DNA of 64,000 nucleotides, taken from contig VUYV01000047.1 in the NCBI GenBank assembly GCA_008711295.1, positions 801,188 to 865,187 of the forward strand. The letters are read 5' to 3'. The notes beneath the pieces are model-generated. The model was given only the letters and a program-made list of their open reading frames with translations, did not search any database and had not been told where the DNA came from. Shown here one piece after another: positions 40,586-54,100 of this stretch. The stretch comes from Anarhynchus alexandrinus. Lineage: Eukaryota; Chordata; Aves; Charadriiformes; Charadriidae. The translations under genes and the position numbers were made by a program. Within the stretch, counting starts at the first letter, position 1, and every line of letters starts with the position of its first letter.

Positions 40586-41856
40586 CTGGACAGTTCAAGC
40601 ACCTCAGGTAAGTGTCTCCTACGTGATGAGCTTCCACCAGAAGCTAGACCCTTTCAGTGAGCATTTCCATCTCTTACCTTTGCATTATCTTTCCTTGTGC
40701 ACTCATTTAGGCCCTGAGCTCCTTAGCCATTTCCTCGTACCCTGACGAAGAGGGCCTTTTATGGTGGCAATTGCTTCCAGTTGTAGATTTGGAGATGTGT
40801 GTAGACACCCTACTCCAACTTATGCCTCCTCCCTCCCCAGTCCTTTCCTGGGGTGCTTCCTGAATTCTACTCAGGACAAAAGATTCACTATTTATTTTTC
40901 TTCCTAAGCCACATCCATCAGGGATGAATAGTCTTTTCATGTTCTCGCTGCCACACGTGCTCTTTTTGGTTCTTTCTCTGCACACTTTAAAAATGAGAAG
41001 GTGAAGAGTATTCTTATGACAAATGTGTTCTTTGGTAGAACTATCCTGCCATTGAGATTTTTCCAGCTGTATCAAGGTTTCTGTGATAGAATCATGGAAT
41101 CTATGATTCTCATGATAACACATACAGGCTGACACTGAGATTCACCCACAATGGGAATAGTCTTCCACAGAGGAGGAGCATTTATCTGTATTCATTTTTT
41201 ACCAGTAACTGGTGGTTTTTTGTGTTGTCCAAAAGCACATTCACAAACCCCCTTTTCTCTCTACCTCAGCACATCCCTGAAGATCTGGGGTACAGATGGA
41301 ACAAGGGCTGAACAACTTGCAGGTGGCCAACGCGTGAGGGCAAGGCTGGTATGAACTGCTGTAGCTCCTGCTGAGACTGAGCTGTGGCCAGAGTTGAGTG
41401 CCAAATGCTCAGGTTCACGTTTCTTATTCTAAGCAACTCTCCTTTAGAGCCCTCCAGCCACCGTGCTATCTGCCCGATGAACCGGGCATGAGGAAGCCAG
41501 TCTCTGGTTCTCAAGCCAGACAACTCAGGAGTGGTTCCGTGGTGACTCCAGGCGACTGGCAGCAGCGCTGTGCAGGGTAGCATGAATCTGGACTGACTTT
41601 GCCACTGCTATTCTGATTTCTCATTCCTGCGCTATCACCAGACCTCCCTTTCCTCGTCAATTCGCTGTATGTGGGAGGTGTCGTGGGGCTCCTGGGCAGC
41701 CTGTAGGATTGAGAAGAGTGGCCAGCTCCGGATCAGGCTCTTCCCACTGACTGCCATAAAACCTGGAGACCATTTTACTTCTTTGGAGATACGTCCGATA
41801 AGGTATTGTTCCCAGCAAGTCTACCACACCACATCTAGGTATCAAATAAAGCATAG
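40586..41856. other. intergenic between CDKL1 and MAP4K5
   Basis: Unique sequence with no supported gene. Near 41088-41116 there is a short AGAATCATGG/TCTATGATTC remnant that resembles a CR1 tail but is too short to classify. Confidence 0.5.
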
Positions 41857-41862
41857 TTTATT
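41857..41862 (-). terminator. candidate distal poly(A) signal of MAP4K5
   Basis: TTTATT on the plus strand is AATAAA in the MAP4K5 transcript, about 3.2 kb after the stop. Sequence composition changes here from AT-rich UTR-like to intergenic, which supports it as the distal end. A proximal AATAAA at 44844-44849 (about 215 bases after the stop) could give a short form. Confidence 0.4.
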
Positions 41863-43436
41863 TGGCATAGACTGAAATGAACCGCAACAGAAATTTACGT
41901 AGAACAAAGCCTAGTTACACAAACTGGAACAAGTGCAGTTAGAGTCTCAGTTACAATCTAACAACTAAACAAGGTAAAAAGTACATTTCAGAAAGTCTCC
42001 CAGTCTTGTCCTTTTCATTCAGAGATACAGTGGCTCACTGATGCGTTGTACCTTTCATCTTTTAAAGAGATGTCATCACAATTGCAGTTGTATTTCTTTG
42101 TTACAATTAATTTGGTCAGGAAATCAAAAGAGACTAATCTACAGGCTGCTCTTCAAATACTGTCTGTACTTCAAAGAGCACTGGGAGCCTGTTTTAAGGC
42201 TTTCAAGTTGAGTACGTGCACCAGATAACTAATACTTTGACATATGTCAAAAGAGTAATGAGGGGGTGAGCAAGGTTTTGCTTTATAAACTCCAAACCCA
42301 CACACACTAGGCTTCCTCAACCCTGGTTGAAACGTCACAAAAACATACAAAGATACAGACAATACCAGACTAACTTAAACAGTCTAACAAATACAAATTA
42401 TACTAGTCAGAGTCACCAAGACTGGCCGGTTCAGCTATGAAACATGCAAATCTGTTGTGCTATACTCCGCTAAGAGTAACGAGTGAGGTTTTACACTAGG
42501 AAACAGTATCTTGCAGATCATGCAAAAAATGCCACTGTCTATAAAACCAACCCAGACAAAGCATTTCGGAATATGCCATTAGAAATGCTTTAAAAGCCAA
42601 AAAAAAAAGGAGGTTTGATTAAATGAGGACTTTCCTAGATTCACTTTCTATGATTCAGCAAATCACCAGTCATTCATGTCATTCAAAGAAAAATACTTTC
42701 AGTTCATTACTTCTGCATGACAGTGTCATGACCTAATAGTTATTTACTCCAGTTATTCCCCATAAATATTCATATTTTATTTACAGATTTCTCTAGTCTT
42801 TTAGAGGTCTTCTTTAAGTGTTTTCAAAGATGATGCCAAAATTATGTTTGCAGTGAATGAGGTGAATTAAGTGAAAGCGTTTGCTCTACAACATCTACAC
42901 CTGGTGCTTCACTTTGTCTTCATTTTCATTGTGAAGTCTTTGTAGACGAGGAGTTATACCATTTGAGGGTTAATCACCAATCACTGTTACCTATGGAGAA
43001 GTAATTTCAGTTCTAGAGAACTCAACTTCTTTAAAACACCAAAGTTACACGTCCCTCTTTTAATACTGCTGATCCAATTACAGCTGATATGAACAGCTTT
43101 GTAATTATCTGTACACTTACTATTTCTTAAACTTTGATACAGTTTCAGAACTGAAAAGCTTGACCTGATTTAAATATCAAGTCCAGAGCAAGAATTAGTT
43201 TTGAATGACAATGCTAAGTGGATAAAATGCTAAATTGTGTGCAGGTCTATTTTTCCTTCCAGACCTTCAGAACAACATAAAACTCCAGCTGTACCCAGTA
43301 ACAAACAGACGTTACTGAGTCATCACGTGTGCCGAGTTGATTCCGTCAATGTTAAATTATGAATCGCGCCGTCTGATGCCTAAGCAGACAACCCAGCGCC
43401 CCATTCCTCAGGTTGCGAGTGAAGATCAAACCGCTC

Positions 43437-43461
43437 CGGCTCTGCCGTCTCAGCAGAGCCG
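43437..43461 (-). other. perfect 9-bp stem-loop in MAP4K5 3' UTR
   Basis: CGGCTCTGC at 43437-43445 is the exact reverse complement of GCAGAGCCG at 43453-43461, with a seven-base loop. It lies in a CpG-containing patch within an otherwise AT-rich UTR. Function unknown. Confidence 0.6.
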
Positions 43462-44154
43462 TCAGACAGGCCAGGCCGTTGTAACACACTCACCGTTACC
43501 GCTTTACTAAAACGACGTGCGAAGCTTCTGACCTGTCTGGCCTGGGGTGGCAGATCCCAGAAACTGAGCAGGCAGCAGTACGCTGTAGGATTTCATCTCA
43601 AAACCCCTCAATTCAAACGTTCGTGAACTGCTACCATATCTGCCTATGGACTGTTTACTTACAGCGAAGCTAGCAGGTTAATGTGAGGTAGTAAAACCAG
43701 ATGCTATCCTGTAGTCAGTCTATATTTATATTTAATGGTACCTCAAGAATTTTAATTAATGAGGAAGACAAAAGGAACCGATGTGACTCTTTAATGGAGA
43801 AATAAGAAGAGAAAGAAAAATGCAGGTGACAATAGGGAAAGGGAAAAAAGTGATCGAAAGCTTTAATATAGGATACTGGTTCTTATCATATTTATTTATA
43901 CTACACAGCTGGGGAATAACCATTTCCAAACGACTGTCTGAGTGACAACGGCTCGATGGCTCTACAAACAAAAAAGCTCGTAAGCTCAGTTATCACTATA
44001 GGCTCCCCTCTGGAATAGTATAAATAAACTATACGTCATGGGCAGTTTGATACATGATACTTTCATTCATTAAGGATGATGACCAGGTACAATTTCCATT
44101 TCACGTCACAAGGCTTATCCCTAATTTATGAAAATAAAGCATATATATTTTGTA

Positions 44155-44190
44155 CATTTTTATATATATATAAATATATATATAAAAAAA
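44155..44190. repeat. TA simple repeat
   Basis: About 15 TA-type dinucleotides with interruptions, followed by an A run; a CA-rich stretch follows at 44216-44232. Confidence 0.8.
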
Positions 44191-45063
44191 ATACACACTG
44201 CCGGTCAATTAACACACATGCACACACACACGTATATTGTACACACCCACCCAGTAGCAACATGTCCGATATCAATATTATATTTTGTGTACACACACCC
44301 TACATCTAGTAAATAAGAAAATCCCTTTTATGGCAATTCTGCAGGCAGAAAATCAATACAAAATACTTTGTTGTACAAAACTGCATTTTTACAAGATCAA
44401 CCAACATTGTAACATACCCCTCAATAATGCACTACATCCCTATGAGAAAAAAGAATAATCAAATCTTTATACAACTGTAAAAAAAAAAAGTAAGCTGCTC
44501 TGCAACCTTCCTTTGCTAAAAGTTAGATACATTACACCATTCTAGCAGCAGATTAATAAATAAGGATTAAATAGTCTATTATACAAAGCCATACCGAATG
44601 GCAGATTTAAAACCAAAAAGCTTTGCAGATACTTTCACTTCCTACACAAATCTTCTTCCATTAAGAATAAGACTCAGTATAAAACAGGGAAACAGCCAGT
44701 ACTATATCTATATCTACAGAATATAAGGAAAATCCAAGGGAAGTAAAATATTTAACAGTTTATGGCACCTTTACTGCAAAACATTTTTTTAAAGGCTCTG
44801 TTTCCTTAGAACTAATGAGTAAAGGGCTATTTATCTCATAGCTTTTATTAAGCAAACTCGATATAACCAACCACACAGTGGCAAGAGACAGAACCAGCTG
44901 TTCCCAGCTGCAAAAGTGTATTGATTTCCACCCGAAAACAACATCATTTAGGTGTCAAGAAAAGAAACAGTAAGTCACAGTCCTGCTTGTACGGAGTTTC
45001 CTAATGCTTCTTTGTTCCTTGTGTGGCAAATGCACTCTGTTATTTGCGTTAGGTTACTGTTGC

Positions 45064-45151
45064 TTAGTAACTATTTTCATGTCCAGCCAAGATGTAGAGA
45101 TTGCTGTGTGCAGTCGGATTTTCTGTTGGCCGGCTTTCTAACACTACCACT
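45064..45151 (-). CDS. MAP4K5: MAP4K5 terminal coding exon with stop codon
   Basis: Encodes [19 protein letters not shown] and [13 protein letters not shown]. The acceptor is GATTGCAG. Confidence 0.96.
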
Positions 45152-48100
45152 CTGCAATCAAACACAAACACAATCCAAAATGGTTAGCGGCAAAATATGA
45201 AGCACGTGGTATAACTACTGAGGAGGAGCAAACTTGTTGCTCACAGCTTTCTACACATTGGAGGGATATAGGTTCTCCTAAATATCTTGGGGTGTTTTAT
45301 TCTTCAAATCAGTTACCTCATTTTCCAGCGTCACTTCTGATAAACCAGAATCTGCCCCTCTCAACCAAAGGCACATGCAACATGTTACAAACCTCTTCCC
45401 GACTGACATCCTCCACCTTGAAATAAGTTATGTCCTCTGCTTCTACTGGGAAGGTATCTCAGAGCCAGTGCGTTGTGAGGAGACGCAACCCTCCTATCAT
45501 CTGCAGCCCCAATATGTTTATACCTCCTATGTCTTGCGATAAGCATCAGCCACTAACCTAAACAGTTCTCCCTTTTAAATATTTATCAGCCGCTGGGTTC
45601 ACAGGGAACACTCAACCCCATCTCAGCCTTTGTCCTGCTGGATCATGTTCCTGTAGGCTCCTCTGGAAAACCTGTCTCTCCCTGTCCTGACACGCCGACT
45701 GCTGTCTTCTACACATCTGTCCCACGCTGAAGCCTGACAATCATCTCACAGCCGATATGGTCGGGCCTTTGACTTCCCCTCTCCCTTCCAACTGCCTAGC
45801 TCCTGTGTTTCTCTGCACCAGTTCCTAGGACAATATCCTGTCATTTTTAAGATTAAACTTCGTTCCGCTTTTTTGTTTTTCAATTAAGCCAAATGTGGCA
45901 CTTGAACTCTGAGTTAGACTTCTCAAAGGGAGCCTGTCTCAGGGTTAGCATTGCACACACTCCTCTCCCATGTCACATTCCTCAAAGAGTTTTCAAACGA
46001 AGTCTCACTCTTGACAGCCTCTGTCCCTGATCTTCACTTCTGCAACTCATTAGTACTGATCCAAGCCAAAAAGGTGCTACCACATCTCATTTACTTGAAT
46101 GGTAGAAAAAACTCCTGCTCCATTTGTACAGAGATGGAAAAACACAGAACAAGGGATTTGCCAAAGTTCAAGGAGATCAGAATAGAAGAAAATGGCTTCT
46201 CTGCAAAACAGCAGAAGGACTTCAACCTGATCTCCAACCCCAAAAAGCGCTTTGTACCAAGTTGTTATTCAGATACGTATGTCTACTGTAAAAGTGCAGA
46301 CACTGTTTCCCATCTCTCTGCGTGTTTAGGATGCTCCTGTGTTCATCAGCCCAACACAGAAATACAAGCCAATTAGAATCACAGAATCATAGAATTGTCT
46401 AGGTTGGAAGGGACCTTTAAGATCATCAAGTCCAACCATCAACCTAACACTGCCAAACCCACCGCTAAACCGTGTCCCTAAACATTTAAAGGTACCAATT
46501 CCAGTCCGCAACAAAGATTCACTGATGGTGGCACAGCACATACCTGGACAAATACATACAGCGTCTGTACTGCAGTGGACCTGCAATAAAATGCCCCCTG
46601 CTCTGCTGGGAGTAACAGGGAAGGAAATTACCACTGTCTGTCCGCACAAGGGGGATGACGGACAGAAAAGGCAGAGCGTGCATTGTCAGAGGTTGCACTG
46701 TGTTTGTGTTTTTGAGATCCCAGAGTCAGCGGTGGCAAGGATCCTCAATTCCAACTGCAGTGACCGAGTACAGTGGGTCCTCAGTAAGCCAGGTGCAAAG
46801 CAAAGTCTTCAGCTGTTTCTTGTATAGGTTACCCCTCCTCTTCAAAACAGCGAGCACACTCTCGCTGTGTTTCTGGACTGAGCCAACGATGTAAGTACAC
46901 AAAATTACAGATTACTTACAGAAAGTGAGTCAGAGCCAGGCTTCCCAAAGGCCAAAGGAGGGAGCAGAAGATCAGGGATTAGAACTGATTTCTGGACTCT
47001 GCTTCTACATTTAGCACTCTGGCTATCTGAGAAACCACAAGTGCACATGTCCAAATCTGGAGACTGGGGCAGCTTCTGCTAAGGTTACAAACGCAGAGGC
47101 AGCCGCACCTCTCCCCAGCATCGGTGGCTCAAAGGAATCAGCTCGAAGTTACGGGTAATGGGTGCATTGAGACCACTGTGCATTAAAACCTGTACATGAT
47201 CTACCTTGCTTTGCTGTTTCCAGACCTCAAGGTCCAGAGCAGTGAAGATTATTTTTAAGTAACTCGCTGCTGAGACAATTCACCAGTTCACCAGTAAAAT
47301 CCAAGCCAGGAGCAGGCTTTTCCAGAAGTGCACTGGGCACCCTGCTTACCACGAGCCAAAGGCAGGTTCTCATCTCTCCCTGTCACGTCTCTCCTCACGC
47401 TGTTTCTCTATACGCCTGTGTTTTTGTTCACACTTCTATCTCTGCAGTGCCAAGTGGGGGAGGTCACAGGGGCTCTTAGTAATAATTTTGGACGCAGATG
47501 CAATCACTAATTAAATTTTGGCTATTGCAGGCAGAAACAGTGTTACTGCCTCCCCCAGGACTGCCTACAGATAGATCTGTGGTGGGCTGGAAGCCAGTTC
47601 CAGCTGGAAGCTAGAAAGCTGGTTTAAATAAAATAAAAGGTTTATGTTTCTTCAAGGTGATTACCTGTCTGATCCCAGTAAGCGGAAAACTCTGGTTTCA
47701 TCTGATATCTCTTGGGTAACCTGTAGAAAAATGGAGACATTTAGGTCGATTTCAGTGGCAAAATGAAGTTTATTGGTCTGCGTTAGAAGGAAAAAAAAGA
47801 TCAGTCTCTTCAAAGATTCAAATACAATTCAGTGCAAATTACACAACTGAATCACAAAAGTTGATGCTAAGCAAAAGAGAGTTTTAGATTTCATAAAATA
47901 CAACTTATTTAAAATAATTTTTGTATTGTAGACTGTTATCAGTCTAGATGACTTGGTGGCACAGGTGGAGTATGTTGATCAAATCTTTGTCAGCAGAGAC
48001 TGACCAGCTTTCCCTGCATTTTCAGAGGATACCATCAAAAAGGACAGTATTCTTTTTGAAAAAAGGACACTTTTTTAAAAGGAACACTTTTTTTAAAAAA

Positions 48101-51100
48101 AAAGAAAAGTGTGTCCTTTTTTTTTGTTTTTCAAGGGATACTACCAACTTGAGCTTTTAATCCAAGATCCAAGAAACCCAAATGCTACTTACACCATATC
48201 TGTACCGGGTCTGTGCAGAACCAGTTCAGGAATCTCTGACTGATGTTCTTGGAAACAGAGCTGGCTAAAGCATGTGTGCGCTTTATCGAGAGCAACACAT
48301 GAGGGGAAGTCAGCTAAAGCAAGCCGCAAGCCGAAGCAATGACAACATGGAGCACAAGCATTATCACTAGGGAAGCAGCTAAAAGGGCAAAAGGATCAAG
48401 TGGTAAACAAGGAACAGGAAGAAATTAAACCTGGAGAAACTGGGAGATTACTTACTTCATCTGACTTAAAGCTTTTTCCCTGCATGCCGTGTTTCCAGAA
48501 GGCCAGCACACTGTCTTGAAGGCACACTGCAAAGGAGAAACACAAAATCAGACCTGAGCGTGGCTTATCCGAACCAGAGTAACCTGGGTTTCTCACCAGC
48601 AGTGATGATGGGAAGCGTGTGGAGAAAGTATGTGGTGAGAATTGGACTCCCGGTAGAAGAACCAAACTCCAAAATCACTGCAGAAAAACTGGACTGAAAT
48701 GACTAATTGGATCCGAGATGCGCATTACTTTTTAAAGTGCAATTCAAAACTACCACTCAGACATTCCCTGTTTGCCAAGACAAGATAGGCATCTCTGGTT
48801 TTTCCTTTTTCCCTTTCACTTCTATTCTCCGGATCTTTGTTTCCCTAATGATTCTGGAGAAAACACCAGGAAGTGTATAAACATGCTGCCAACCGAAACA
48901 CTGTGGGTTGCTGGAAAATACAGATCATTTGAGTTACTATATTTACTTCAAAATAGATGTAAGTATGAAAAATGGGAGGAGTCTTTCATTCAGGGCCAAA
49001 GAGAGAACACAGAAAGCTACCAGCTCTGAATGATTTAATTACCAGACTGCTGAAAATAACGGATGAAAGAGCCTGGTGTTCTTTAAGCATTGTTACAGAG
49101 ACATATTTTACACCATGTTTTATTTTCCTAAATCCTACTTGTTTTCCTTTACTATTCCTTCAAGTCATATTTTCTATCTGCTCAGTATTAGCCACGTCCT
49201 GAATACACAGAACAAAGGCATTCAGCAGAATCCTAAGAGCAATGTTTGTCACAACAGCCTTAGCCTAATCTTCACCTGCTACTCCCCGCTCCACCCTGCA
49301 ATCAGAGAATAGAGTTGTTTAATACCCTGAATTCCCAAGAGACCACTTGGAGTGTAAAGAACTGCTCACATTATTCAATGTCAGCTGGTAAGCGCAAGAC
49401 TTCGGGATAAATACTTCTGTCTATGAATTCCTTCAGAGTTCAAGGAAAAGGCAATGGTCGAGTCACGTTATGCATGTGTCAGCAGGTGATGTTGTATGAT
49501 ACAAGTACAGCAGTTAATTAGAACATGTCAGAATTTAGGGAAGAATCACAGGCTTGATTAAAAATATCTTCCTTCGGGATGGATCTGACATATCTAAATA
49601 GAGATGCTGTATAAAAGAATGTGCACTGCTTTACCAACTGCTGTTAAATACAAAATACCTATGTCAAGAATTTTCATCTAAAGGGAAGATGCCTGAAGAA
49701 CCCAGAACCGCAAATTGTACAGAACTGCTAACAAACACAAGTTGTGTCTTTACTGATTTTGATTCCAGAAAGAAGTTCAGTTTCTGAGATATGGAATTAA
49801 TTTAACTTCTGTTAATTAGACACTTCTGAAAGCTTATTACAGCAGAAATACTTGCTTGACAATTACAATTCAAGTTTTAGAAGCAAGGCTGCTGTCTTCT
49901 AGTAGTCTAAAGACAGCAGCCTGTCTCTAAGAATTATATTCAAATACTATTACCCTGACTGTTAAAAAACAGATGTGCTACCACTTTAAATAAAATCTTA
50001 ACTTTTAGAAAACTAACAGAAATTTATGTGCTACTAAAACATTTTTTCCTCTCCAAAGGTTCTTCCTGAGTGCTATGGAAATGACCAGAAATTAGTCAGC
50101 CTTTTTTTCAATTAAATCATGATACATCTTACTCATCTTACTTTATTAAAACCCATTCAACACTCATCCCTCTAAGTTCTTAAGGCCCTGAGAGACAATA
50201 AAGAAGCGAATCACTTACCCACTGACTCAATGCAGAAGTCAAAGCTCAGCTCGGAGGCCAATTTCTTGCTTGACTTCAATTTCCCTTGTAAATTCACAAT
50301 TTTCACAAATTCTCAAGAAAAACAGAAAAATAAGTATTAAAACCCACTGCTGAAAAGGATTACTGACAGCTTTAAGTATGAAATACTAATTTCATCTTTC
50401 AGGCACAAAGAAACCCCCAAACCTAACATCTACAGTATTTGCCTAAAATGAACCCTTCTCTCAAAATAAATATAGAAAACTTTCTTATACACTTCCTATG
50501 TTTTTAGACTATATTGACAGCCTTCCTGCAAATAACAAACAGCGCAGAAATGTGAATTCAACATCAAGGTTGGAAATTTAGGCAGACTAAGTCACTGCAA
50601 AGTTCCCATAGAGGTATTAACCTCTGATGCATGAGTTATGGTTATAATTACTGTGCATGAGGGAGTGTTAGCTATTTGTCCTGCTAGCATATGCAACAGG
50701 CAGATGTCACTTTTTCCCAGTAAACTTTGACAATTTCTGATTGGCATATATTTGAATTCTATAATGCTGCATTACATTTCCTTTTGAAAAGAAACAAGAA
50801 TAATACACGCATGAAGAGGGAAAGTGGAATCACAACAACATGAAGTAGTAATGAAGGGAGAAAAATTAACTTGTAGTACAGTTAAAATCAACAACTTAGG
50901 CAAAACAAGTTTTGCACAAGGTGTTGTAACGTGTCCAACAGAGATGTGTTACTTACTGTCCAGGCAGACTAGGACAGTGTCTCTTTCCAGCTGTGTTACG
51001 TGAATGGCATCTAACTGCTGATTGCCTTGCGAAAAAGAAAAGAGATTATTTTATATCACATCATGCAACTGATCTCGGCCTCCCCTCAACCTCTCACCGA

Positions 51101-54100
51101 TTGCTACAGCCTTTTCAGTATGCTACCAGTCTTTTGCAACCTAGAGTATTTGTTACTCTCTCAAAATTTTAAGGCTATATGATCGCAGAATGTACTGGGA
51201 GAAGAACAGGGCCTAAGGACAAACCCACCAGTTCAAAGCATGTATTTAATATGAAAGCACTGCTGTTTATTGGCATAAAATACATTTTATGTTGCAGGTC
51301 AGCAGAGCAAGTCAGCTTCCTTCATGAAGAGGCACAATAATGAAAGAAAGGAATCATCAAGGGAATCTTTGCTTCTAAAAATGTTCTTTTCCCATAAATC
51401 CACATCTGGAAAGATTATTTTGCTGATATTAAACTAGATTTAATAGTTTTTCTAGTTTTTATTAATGAAGTTCTTGGTACAGCTGCTAAAAAGCAGTATT
51501 TAAATTTAAAAAAGTATATCCAACAAAGCCAGCAGAGAAAAGCATCTGCAAGATATCAACTAGCTTTGGAAGATAAAACAAAATCTTCTACTTATTACTA
51601 GCCAGCTGAAGATGACAAGACTCCCCCAAGGGCTGCAGGACAGACGAGAACGCGTTTATGTGAGTCTTTACACAGGAAAGAAGGGGAAAGAGGAGTAAGA
51701 TTGACCCCAGGAAAAAGTATGCAACCACAAACACGAACCCAATCAGCAGGGTCTGCATTACTGCTTAAGGAAATTTAAAAAATAAAAGATGTGTCTAAAA
51801 ATGAAGTCTTTCAAGAAAGATAGTTTATACTGAAGTTGGCAGGTCATCACAAGAAGAACCAGGGATCAGCTTCAATATGCTTTAGGTAGAGAAGCTGCAT
51901 CATTTTGCCTAGCCTAAAGGGTTTCCAAATGACATCTGAGGAAGGGATATCCAATGGTCCCAGACAATAAAACGGCTGCAAGATGGACCAACAGTCTTAC
52001 CTGCACCAATTTCTGTAAACCACGAAGAAGCAGAGTTCAAGTTGATTGTCTCAAACTGAACTACCTGATTTGGTTCAGTACCCTTACTGATAGCTACGCA
52101 GACCATGGGGTACTCCTGCTCCGGTATCACTAGCATTTCAAACACATTCAAAGGGCTTGGCAAAGGAAAATCAAAGTGCTGGAAAAAACACAATAAGGCA
52201 TTTGTAAAGTTTCCTTTTACCTTGGAAGTAAGAATCCTAAAATAACATGCACAAAGTATAAAAGATACAGAAGAATTTTTCGCTGCTAAGAGTGCTCTTT
52301 TAAGACAGCATGAGCTGTGAGCGACATTACGTTGCGCAGAGGTATATGCTGGTCTGTTATTGCTAGTACTGGGCTTGATCCAACACTTGACTGACTTCAG
52401 TCACAAGATTTTCTTAGTCAAAATGTGTCAAGCCAGATTTGCAAGTGCTCAGAACCCACAAATGGGACCAGACTGGGATGTACTTTCCATTACAAATTCT
52501 GGAAAGGTTATTTCAACAACTGTATAATGATTAAGATTAAATGTTCTAAACTAAAATAAAATACTTACCTTTATTAACATGAATTTCTGCATTGGCTCAT
52601 ACCACTGTAGTAGAACAATTCCAGACTGCAATGCACCACACAGGTATTTATGTCCTGTGTATGGATTTCGTACTATATAAAATAAACAAAACCAGAAAAA
52701 AAAACACTTTTTAAGTCCAGGAAGTTCTATGCATACTTGAAAAAAACCCCTGCAGCTATCTTTACAAATAATTTAAGAAACAGTATCAGTTTCACACTAG
52801 TAATTGCCTTCTGGCTTGCCATTCATATAGCCACAGTGATTAATATCGTGCTACGTTCCAGACAAATTCAATTATACTTATAATTAATAACCACTGGCAT
52901 TCTTTGAGTCCCAGTAAAGAGGCCACATGCTGAGCGGCCAGAAAAGCTGTAACACCTTCTTCCTGGGGCCGCGTGGGAGGGGGAGTGAAAGGTCCAGGTC
53001 AAGTTGTGATTTAAATAAAAAATAATTCCCAAAGCAGTCAAGATGGCCCATAACTTCTTGTGAGCTTTGACAGCTAATGCAATAATATGATGAAGGGTTT
53101 GGGGGTTGGTTTTTTTTAATGCAATAATATGATGAAGGGTTTGGGGGTTGTTTTTTTTTAATGCAATAATATGATGAAAGGTTTGGGTTTTGGTTTTTTT
53201 TTAAGCTTAGTTGGATACAAGTCCAGCCTGACTTCCAGCATCATTTGTAAATATGTCCACTGTAGACACTTTATATGATTTAAATAGCATATCCAAGTTT
53301 GCAACTCGGTACTTTATACTCTGCTTAAGCATTTTTAAGAGAGTAAAGCTATAATTTCACACAGCACTAGGGCCAGTTTTCAAAAGGACATGCATTCTGT
53401 AGAAAGCCCAAGCTTTTTTGAAAGTCAGCGAGGCCAAAGACAAATCTGTAACTTCACAAGCTTCAACTCTTTTGTGTGCACTTAGAACTTGTGCGATGGC
53501 TTCACTCCTCCCCAGGCTGACATCATTTTTATTCACGTCCAGCCTTTTCTGTGTGGAAAATAATCTTTTCAAGTTAGCCTCGCTAAAAGTTGGATCTAGG
53601 TCAAAGCTTGAGCCAAAGTGACAAAGCAGAAAGGGTATATTTGTGCATGTGCAACAAGTCTGGGACTCTGTAACAAGCGTTACGCTTGGAGGCAGGCTGC
53701 AGGTCACAGTAACCAGTTGGCGTGAGTGGCCTGAGGCCAGCGATACCCAACATCGATTTATTCACTGAGAGCTTCCGTCTCGGCATCGGCAGCTCTCAAA
53801 GGGAGCATCCAACACCCGTCAACTACACACCACTGGCATTCTCCAGGGTTTCCCTTTGAACTGTGCTCTAGACAGCAACATTTCTGGTTAAGAGCTGATA
53901 TAAAAAATTTTCCACTGAGCAGCATAAAGACCCCCACATTAATTAAAAGGAAAGCTACGCACCAGTTAGGCACAGCATTAAGAAATAATGCAGTCATGCT
54001 GTTTTCTGAACAATGACCTAACTATAAGTTTATTAAAAAGAAATGAGTTTAAGACATGCCATGCCCAACGACAAAGGCCAGGAAAAAAACTGCAAAGCTG

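Larger units (their letters stand above)
41863..45063 (-). other. MAP4K5: probable MAP4K5 3' UTR
   Basis: AT-rich sequence after the MAP4K5 stop with no repeats of the CR1 type and no open frames of note. It contains a TA repeat at 44155-44190 and a local CpG-rich patch near 43360-43560 with a 9-bp stem-loop. The extent is inferred from the distal AATAAA. Confidence 0.45.

Noticed and set aside
41088..41116. Short AGAATCATGG/TCTATGATTC sequence as CR1
   Set aside because: Too short and lacks the adjoining conserved CR1 3' block; could be chance or a remnant.
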